From Lepus europaeus (lineage: Eukaryota; Chordata; Mammalia; Lagomorpha; Leporidae): DNA of 64,000 bases. The DNA is taken from NCBI RefSeq assembly GCF_033115175.1, contig NC_084835.1, positions 98,176,448 through 98,240,447 on the forward strand, written 5' to 3'. Both the position numbers and the translations under genes were made by a program. The notes beneath the pieces are model-generated. The model was given only the letters and a program-made list of their open reading frames with translations. It was not told where the DNA came from and did no database searches. Positions 56,574 to 64,000 of the stretch are shown piece after piece (within the stretch, counting starts at the first letter, position 1; every line of letters begins with the position of its first letter).

Positions 56574-57175
56574 ATTGTGCAATAAAGGGTTAACTCAGCA
56601 GGCCTGGGTGGTCCAACCCCTGCACCTGCCAAAGAGAGATTGGGGCCTTGTCTGTCTCCTAGGAGATGACCTGGATGTCCTTGGAATATCCTGCCCAGCA
56701 GGAGTGTTTTTTCACACCTTTGGCCTTGGGTGGTGCTGGATGCTAACAATGTAATTTATGGTGGGGGCTTGGACCCCACAGTATCAGCCTGACCTCTGGA
56801 GGAGCAGGCACCTGCAGGCCAGTGTGCAGGGAGGTCAGCCACACCTGTGTGATCACCTCCCAGTTAAAGACAGGGACACTGGGACGTGGGGCAGTTTCCC
56901 AGGTGTGCTATCAGGCATGGATGGTTGCTCGGAGAAGTAAGTTCTGTCCCCCGCTCTCCGCTGGATGAGGACCCTGGTAGCTTATGTCCAGTCTCTCATA
57001 GACTCTGCTGTGTGCACCTTTTCCCTTTGCTGAGTTTAGTCATTACAGTAAACCATGATCGTGGGTATATCAGCTCAGCTGTGTTGTTGAATTCCTCTAG
57101 CAAGTCACTGAAACTGAAGGTGGCTTTGGGAATCCCTAAACACACACGTGTTAGTTTTAAAGACCTCCTTTTTGC
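56574..57175 (+). mobile_element. Ancient LTR (ERVL-like) inside the old L1 region
   Basis: The insert splits the LINE sequence. It contains 'gctgagtttagtcattacag', then 'taaaccatgatcgtggg' and 'gttgaattcctctagcaag', typical of ERVL-type LTR 3' halves. Confidence 0.55.
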
Positions 57176-57414
57176 CACTTAAACACAATACAGTTATCAC
57201 ACCCAAAAACAATAATTTCATGGTATTATGAAATAGCCAACCAGTATTCAAATTTCCCTGACTCAGGTTTTTTTTTTTTAAACATTTGTTCTACTCAGTA
57301 TTTAAATAAGGTCCCTACATTATAATTGGTTGACATGTTTTTAAGACAGTTTTAATCTGTAGGTTACCCCTCCATCTAACTTTTCCTATTTTGCATGTTG
57401 CTTATTGAAGACAT

Positions 57415-57748
57415 GTTTTTTTTTTAATTTTTAAAAAATTTTTATTTGTTTGAAAGATAGTTACAGAGAAAGGTAGAGACAGAGAGAGGTCTTCCATCTG
57501 CTGGTTCATACCCCAAATGACTGCAACAGCCAGAGCTGAGCTGATCCAAAGCCAGGAGCCAGGAGCTTCTTCTGGGTCTCCCACATGGATGCAGGGACCC
57601 AAGGACTTGGGCCATCCTCTGCTGCCTTCCTAGGTGCACCAGCAGGGAGCTGGATCGAAAGTCGAGTAGCTGGGACTCGAACCGGCACCCGTATGGCATG
57701 TAGTGCTGCAGGCTGAGGCTTTAACCCACTGCGTCACAGCGCCGCCCC
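57415..57748 (-). mobile_element. CSINE, minus orientation
   Basis: Full-length with head 'gcgtcacagcgccgcccc'. Confidence 0.95.
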
Positions 57749-57900
57749 GAAGGCAGTTTAATAAAGTTTCCTGCAGTCTGGATTTTGTTGACTGCATTCC
57801 TACAGTGATGTTTGACACATCCTTCAGTTTTCTTCATTTCCTGTTAGATCTAGAGACTGAATCAGATTCAGGTTGGGCTTTTTTTGGCAAATGCTTTCTT

Positions 57901-60900
57901 CATCATTTTTAACTGCCTTTCTTATTCTGAGGGACGCATTTCCTGCTTTCTCCCCACCTTGCATGGCAGGAGCTGGAAATGGAGCCCATGTTCACTGGGA
58001 GCCAAGTCCATGCCCAGGTTGGGCCAACTGGATGCTCCCTCCAGGTCTCTAAATCTGGAATGGGTGGCACAAAGAAGCGGGTGAGGGCTGAGGACTCATT
58101 CTGGGGGTGGCCGAGTGACCATGCTGTGGTGGCAGATGCCTATGTGGGACCCAGGTCTCCGGCAGTATCCTGACCCCTCTCCCCGTGGCGTGATGGTGGC
58201 CGTTGGTGAATTTTCCAGTCTCCCAGTCCTTGCCTATTCTCCAACCCTTCTGCAGTCAGAGGCCGATGCTCACTGGTGTTTGCAGCCCAGACCCCTGACA
58301 AGGTGATGGATCTCTTGCTCTATTTTTGTTTATAATTTCTGCTAGGTTTTGGCCAAAAATCTGTTTACCTTATGGCCGCAACTCAGAGATTCCATATTTT
58401 TCTGGAGTGGAAAGTGGTTAATGTTACACATAGTGGGATCTCAGTGTTCTAACTCAAAATGCTGTTGACAAAGACAGTCAGCCTTAAGGAGATGATGGGA
58501 CATAACAGACAGTGGAAGGTGTACGTGATGTGTCTGTATACACAAGGGTAAATGCTAGTGAGTACCAGAGTATAGGACCAAGGACAACAGGATCTTAGAG
58601 AACTGGTGTTTGTAGGGTAGCCCATGCCATAGGTTGCTTGAATTCACCTCTTCTGAGTCAGAAGGCACTAGTTAAGTGAAGTTTAATGAAGAGGGGAGAA
58701 GAACCATTCCAGGCAGGGTGAGTGCAAAGGCCCTGGGGCATTTTGCTATGAGAGGTTGGAATGCAGGATGTCTGCAATCATGCGGCCTGAGAAGTGCCTG
58801 TCCCTTACCAATTGTTAGATAGTTTTAGGGTCCCACTGGATGCCGCCTATGGCCAGCTGGCCCCAGGGCACTTAGGCTGTTGTGTACTGGAGCCCTCCCA
58901 AAAGCAAAGGCCAGAGGAAAGGCACTTGAACTCAGACACTCCTGTCCACAAAGTGCGTACTGAGCTGAGTCACGCCCTGGGATGACTGCCTAGAGAGGCC
59001 AGCCAGGCCTGCGTAGGTTAATAGTAATAGGAGCCATGGGCAACATTTGGATCCCCTGAGTCCTTTTCCTGGGGCTACCAGGAAATGAAAAACAAGCTGA
59101 ATCAAAACTACCTATGAAATGCCTGGCACAAAGCAGGGCACCACTAAATACTCGTTGACTCTGACTGGCAGTGGCCATTCGGGCATCTCTGAAAATCAAC
59201 TTTTATTCTGAAATCATCGTGACAAATGCCTGTTTCACTTGACAGTCTAGGTTTGGTGTGACAGGATTCCATTCTGATTTCAATTATTTAGAGATTTTCG
59301 TGTTCTGCTCTCTTTGTACAAAAGAGAAAGAAAGGAATTTGGCGAGAGTAGTCAAATGGTTAGTGTGTAACTGATTAGAACTCAAGTTGATCAGTTCAAA
59401 GCTGGGGCAGGCCCCTGTTGGAAGGAAACTATCGGGGTGCTCAAAAAGTTCATGGAAAATGAAATTCACAGATAAGCTTATTTTCATACATATACATACA
59501 CACACACACACACACTACTGAGATCCATGCAGAAAAGTAAATTCTCCCTCCCATCTCCCACCCACACCTCCCATAAAAGAGAAGAGTGTATCTGTGCTCC
59601 CGGAAGCAAGGTTGATGAAATTGTTCTTTTGGGTCTCAGTTCAGAAGGTCCTGGTTTGGCCTAGGGCAGGAAATAAATATTGCAGGTGAAGTGGATATAA
59701 AAGAAAAGGCCCACAGACCTCATAACAGCAGTACAACCTCTCGGGGCAGGCGGGTGCCACAGCTTTATGGCACTGTCATCAAGGCAGGCCCTCGGTCTAT
59801 TGCCAATGACTCCACTGGGCGCGAGAGGGTATCCAGCAGGGTCGTGGTGTGGCTCACTGATGTCCTGGGATAAAGTCGCTGCAATAGGATTAGTCCAGGG
59901 GAGTCTTATCTCAGAGCTGCTAGAATGTTCTTTATTGCGTACATGACTTCCTTTTATTATATTTTCCTCCTACACTGGTAGGAAGAATAATTTACAGAAT
60001 GTTATGTGTCTGGGTTTGGTAACAGAAAAATGAGCCGCTGCTGTAAATTGAGTTGGGGAGAGAGAAAAGGCTTTGGAGCCGATCACCGGGGCAAGCCAGC
60101 AGGCTTCCTGGCGAAGCAATCTTGCAGTCTAATTAGAGTGAGTTCCATAAATGCAACTTAAATAGAGCTGCCTTCTTGCAATGCTAACTTAGACTTCCTA
60201 CCTCTTAGTCTTCAAGGTGACCAACTAGGAATTAGCAGATGAAAAAAAAAAAAAAGGCTTTCACCATGTTTGAATTAGCAAAAGATTCAGTGAATGAATA
60301 TCACTTGAAATCCTCTGAATGGAGAGTGCCTCCCTCTGGCGTCTGATGTACGCCTGCTCTTAACTGGTGGCTTTGTGCTATGAAGTAGTTAAAGGGCTGC
60401 CTTGGGCGCCTGACATTTCAACAGACCTTGCAGGTGCAGGAGTATCTCTAGAAGAACAATAGCGCTCAGGCAGGGAGTCTTGCTCATTGTTGAAGAAATG
60501 CCATGGCAACATCTCTGAGAAGTCGTGAGTGGGCAGATGAGACCGTGCCAACATCCAAGTTCACACCCTGCGCGCTCTTGAGCTCTGCAGGGATCGCCTG
60601 CTGCTATGAATCCTCACGTAACCGTATATACTTAGATAGCCTTACATCAGCTACCTGAAAGCGGCTTCCAATTGGTGCTTCAAGCTAAATACAAGGAGTG
60701 ACACCAAATAAATTTATCCGTGAAGGGGAGAGAACTAGTCTGCCAGAAGCCGACACTGTAAAAATGCGGCGAGCGCAAACAGCGGTCTTTACTGAGGGCT
60801 CTACAGGTGTGCAACTTACAAGGAGGATCTAAACAACCCTGGCTTTAAGCAGCCAGAACTTTTGAGAGAGCTTTGAATTCTCTCTGCAGGGAGAACATTT

Positions 60901-61250
60901 TCTAGTCCTTTCCCAATTCATTTAGCTTTGATTCCAGAAGATTCAAAGTAACTAAAATGTTCACAATGGAATGACTTCAGTAGGTAGCATCAGCTGTGTT
61001 CTGAGGATTCCTCCAATAGCCTTTAGCAGTTCGGATGAAATGGCCTTGAGTGGCTTTCACTGAAGGCCAAGAAGGGGTTGGAAACGAGTTTGGAGAAAAG
61101 GGGAAGGAGAGAGGGGAGGAATGGAGTTCACATTTACTGGTTTGCTTTGCTATGCGGGCAATTCTGATGTCTGTTTTACATGCATGCCTACTTTATTCCA
61201 CACATTAATTTCTTGAATAGTGGGAGAAATGACTTCAGTTCCTTTGTTTT
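57901..61250. other. CSINE-free, mostly unique sequence
   Basis: No gene is recognised. 58640-58760 carries the ancient repeat phrase 'aaccattccaggcagggtga'. 59430-59490 has a mariner-like piece ('tgctcaaaaagttcatggaa') followed by a (CA)n run at 59497-59515. From about 59880 to 61050 I see no repeat, only homeobox-type TAATTA near 60132 and other short motifs. Confidence 0.5.
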
Positions 61251-61254
61251 GCAT

Positions 61255-61490
61255 ATTCATTCAACAAATGCTTACTGCGCACTTATTATGCTCCAGGCAC
61301 GAGGCTTGTCCCTGGACATATAATATATGGCTCTTGCCTTCTGGGAGCTTACATGCCAGAGGGGATATTCATACTAACCAAGTGGTCACAGAAGGTCCTG
61401 AGTCATGGGAAGGGGAGGCAAATGTTACCTCGGGAGTATTTAGTGGTAGATCGGGAAAGTCTTCCTTAAAGAGTATAACTGAGCTGAGCT
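61255..61490 (+). mobile_element. Ancient mammalian-wide repeat
   Basis: 'cattcattcaacaaatgctt' followed by actgcgcacttattatgctccaggcac, and 'gggagcttacatgcc', are shared by many old mammalian copies. The family is not named with confidence. Confidence 0.55.
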
Positions 61491-62244
61491 CCTAGCAATG
61501 AGTAGGAAACAACTAAATGAAGTGAGAAGAAAGTGTGATCCAGGCGGATGAAAGACAGGACATGTGCAGACGCCTGTGGCAGAAAGAAGCTGGGCTGATA
61601 GGAGGGAGTAAAGGATGCTCAGTGTGTGACTCCGTTCTTAGTTGAAACTACCAGATAAAACTTCTGCCAATTTTTGCAGAAAGGGAAAAAGATCGGGTGG
61701 CTTACAGGATACCCTGGAGTACTTTCCAAAATAATTCCATGGAGCTTGTGCCATGAAGGTTCCACTGACACTGGTATCAAGCATACCATTGATGCTGGAC
61801 ACTGGGCATTGCTGCATCTGCTGGACATGGGACACAGCTACTCCTGTTGCCATGACCTTTGCAACAATGGATTCCTGCTTCTTGTCATTGGTTGTTCAGT
61901 CACTATCCACCCAGGTGCGACTGATGGACAGAACCTGGACATATGTCTTGTACGCTTGCCACAAAGCAGGCTTGGAAAGCAAATGGATAGTGGAAAGCAC
62001 GGCTTCGAATGCTGCCTATCAGGAAGAATTTTCTTCCGTATTGACCGTAAGGCTCATTGTGTTACACCCCTGGTGCCTACGAAGCGTGCAGAGCGCTCTG
62101 AAAACACAGGTCCTCTAGGAAACTGCCCATCAGCTGGAGGGGGTCGTCCCTGGGAAGATGGAGGCCAGCAGGGATGGGAGCCTCCTTGTGACATTGATGT
62201 TGACTCAAGAACTGTTCTCACAGACCACACAGTTGGCCTTTCAT
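61491..62244 (+). other. Unclassified sequence with a 230-codon open frame
   Basis: The frame 61674-62366 is the longest plus-strand frame outside SKA1. It shows no signal peptide or domain I know, and its last 35 or so codons lie in Tigger and CSINE sequence. It is probably fortuitous. Confidence 0.35.
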
Positions 62245-62346
62245 ATCCTCCCATTCATTCAACTGCAGAGGGAAAATATTCAGGAAAAAGTGTCTGTACT
62301 GAATGTATACAGATTCCCTGTTCTTGTCATTGTTTCCTAAACAATG
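62245..62346. mobile_element. Tigger-type DNA transposon fragment
   Basis: 'gggaaaatattcaggaaaaa' and 'gttcttgtcattgtttccta' with 'aacaatgcag' are Tigger/MER2-like. Confidence 0.65.
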
Positions 62347-62349
62347 CAG

Positions 62350-62480
62350 AGGGGCCAGCCCTATGACTTAGCAGGTACCGCTGCCACCTGTGATGCCGGC
62401 ATCCCTTTGGGCGTTGGTTCGTTTCCTGGCTGCTGCACTTCCAATCCAGCTCCCTGCTGCATGGACCTAAGAAGACACTC
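62350..62480 (+). mobile_element. CSINE fragment (5' part)
   Basis: From 'ggggccagccctatgactta' to 'ccaatccagctccctgct'. The body then departs from CSINE. Confidence 0.7.
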
Positions 62481-62807
62481 AAGCAGGCTGTGGACAGGCA
62501 CATGTGGCAAAGAACTAGTCTCCTACCTAGAGCCAAGGGGGAACTGAGAGGCCTTCTGCCAGGAGCTGCGTGAGTGAATCATCTTGGAAGTGGATCCTCC
62601 AGCCCCAGTCAAGCCCCCGGATGATCACAGCCCCAATGGACACACTGCTAACAGTTTTGTGAGAGACCCTGAGCCGCGACTACCCAGCTAAGCCACTCCC
62701 AGATTTCTGACCTTCAAAAACTACGGGATGCAGCCGATGTCATGTCTGTTGTTTCAAGATGCTATGTTCTCAGATACTTTGTTTTGTAGGAACAGATAAC
62801 TCATAAT

Positions 62808-63385
62808 GTATGGTTATCCCTCCGTATCCATAGGGGTCTGGTTCTGGGACAACTCTTGCCTCAGATCTCCAAATCCACAGATGCTCAAGTCCCTTATATC
62901 AGATGGTGTTGTGTTTGTATATAATCCATGCATACCCTCCTGTACACTTTAAATCATCTCTAGATCATTTATACTAATAATGATGATGATGCTGTGAGGC
63001 CGGCGCCGTGGCTCAACAGGCTAATCCTCCACCTTGCGGCGCCGGCACACTGGGTTCTAGTCCCGGTCGGGGCGCCGGATCCTGTCCCGGTTGCCCCTCT
63101 TCCAGGCCAGCTCTCTGCTGTGGCCAGGGAGTGCAGTGGAGGATGGCCCAAGTCCTTGGGCCCTGCACCCCATGGGAGACCAGGAGAAGCACCTGGCTCC
63201 TGCCATCGGAACAGCGCGGTGCGCCGGCCGCAGCGCGCTACCGCGGCGGCCATTGGAGGGTGAACCAATGGCAAAAGGAAGACCTTTCTCTCTGTCTCTC
63301 TCTCTCTCTGTCCACTCTGCCTGTCAAAAAAAAAAAAAATAATGATGATGATGCTGTAAGTAGCTGTCATACTGCATTAGTTGTT
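62808..63385 (+). mobile_element. Tigger/MER2-like DNA transposon end, split by a CSINE
   Basis: 'tggttatccctccgtatcc', 'cagatgctcaagtcccttat' and 'tttaaatcatctctagatca' match the terminal part of MER2-like elements. After the CSINE it resumes 'gtagctgtcatactgcatta'. Confidence 0.8.
62997..63337 (+). mobile_element. CSINE, GC-rich extended type, young
   Basis: Near consensus. A perfect 20-bp duplication AATAATGATGATGATGCTGT lies at 62976-62995 and 63338-63357. Confidence 0.98.
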
Positions 63386-63387
63386 GT

Positions 63388-63694
63388 TGTTTTTAAGATT
63401 TACTTATTTATTTTGAAAGTCAGAGTTGTAGAACAGAGGGAGGGAGAGATCTTCCATCCTCTGGCTCACTCCCCAAATGGCCATAACAGCCAAGGGTAGG
63501 CCAGGCTGAAGCCAGGAGTCAGGAGCTTCTTCCAGGTCTCCCAAGTGGGTGCAGGGACCCAAGCACTTGGGTCTTCTTCCGCTGCTTTGGGAACTGGACT
63601 GGAAGTGGAGTAGCCGGGATTTGAACTGGTGCCCATATGAGATGCTGGCACTACCAGTGGTGGCTTAACCCACTTTGCCACAATGCCAACCTCA
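63388..63694 (-). mobile_element. CSINE, minus orientation
   Basis: T-rich tail to head 'gccacaatgccaacctc'; an older copy. Confidence 0.9.
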
Positions 63695-64000
63695 TGGACC
63701 CCTTTTAAAGCTGGAGAATATAAATGGGTCCAAGCAACACAGCTGTAAAAAAACAGTTCAAAATTCCAGAATGTGGACACTCTCTTAAGAGCTGCAAAGA
63801 TACCCCATGTGCAGCCCTTGATTGGAGAAACAACTTTCTTCCTTTTTTTTTTTTTTTTAAAGAATAGAGTTTTACAAAGCACTCACCAGATCAATAGCTG
63901 CATGCTAGCTCCAGAGGCTGTCCTACTCTGTCTGATGGAGACAGCAGTTGGAACAGCAGCCCAGTTGCTGTGTCACTTGATGAAGCTAGTGTCGTTTCTC
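63695..64000. other. Unique sequence with a poly(T) tract
   Basis: Poly(T) at about 63843-63859. Nothing else is recognised before the window ends. Confidence 0.6.

Larger units (their letters stand above)
55906..57900. mobile_element. Old L1-type 3' region broken by three insertions
   Basis: The pieces are 55906-56121 ('ttttattatggaaaatttca'), 56356-56573, 57180-57414 ('tcaaatttccctgactcagg', 'aataaggtccctacattata') and 57755-57900 ('cagtctggattttgttgact', 'gaatcagattcaggttgg'). They are in the order of one old mammalian LINE 3' region. Confidence 0.65.

Overview
The window is mammalian nuclear DNA, almost certainly from the European rabbit or a close lagomorph. About fifty insertions of the lagomorph-specific, tRNA-derived C-repeat SINE (CSINE) are visible. 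There is also a lagomorph-type L1 3' end, and the only gene is built from short exons with GT-AG introns.

The gene is SKA1 (spindle and kinetochore associated complex subunit 1) on the plus strand. A CpG island at about 27.19-27.76 kb holds the promoter and the presumed non-coding exon 1. Six coding exons run from 28083 to 43419 and join without a frameshift into a 254-residue protein (human SKA1 has 255). The promoter carries a CDE-CHR tandem (GGCGG, 4-nt spacer, TTTGAA) at 27440-27454, the signature of G2/M genes controlled by the DREAM and MuvB complexes. This fits a kinetochore microtubule-binding protein used only in mitosis.

Upstream (1-27.1 kb) I see no gene. The interval is a mosaic of CSINEs in two main types, ERVL-MaLR LTRs, two other LTR-like elements, a solo LTR with a 6-bp target duplication, and L1 fragments. 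One L1 keeps its 5' end (about 21.09-23.69 kb). Several insertions are nested and can be put in time order. Downstream (43.4-64 kb) I also see no gene. It holds a short lagomorph L1 with a long target duplication, old L1 3' regions, MER5A and Tigger-type DNA transposons, an ancient LTR and more CSINEs. A 4.6-kb stretch from 57.75 to 62.35 kb has no recognisable CSINE and may be constrained non-coding DNA.

I found no prokaryotic-type system, CRISPR array, functional RNA gene or second protein-coding gene. Long open frames outside SKA1 lie in repeats, GC-rich or low-complexity sequence and look fortuitous. Repeat family names come from recognised consensus features, not a database search, so boundaries are usually good to about 5-20 bases. 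They are better where target-site duplications are given.
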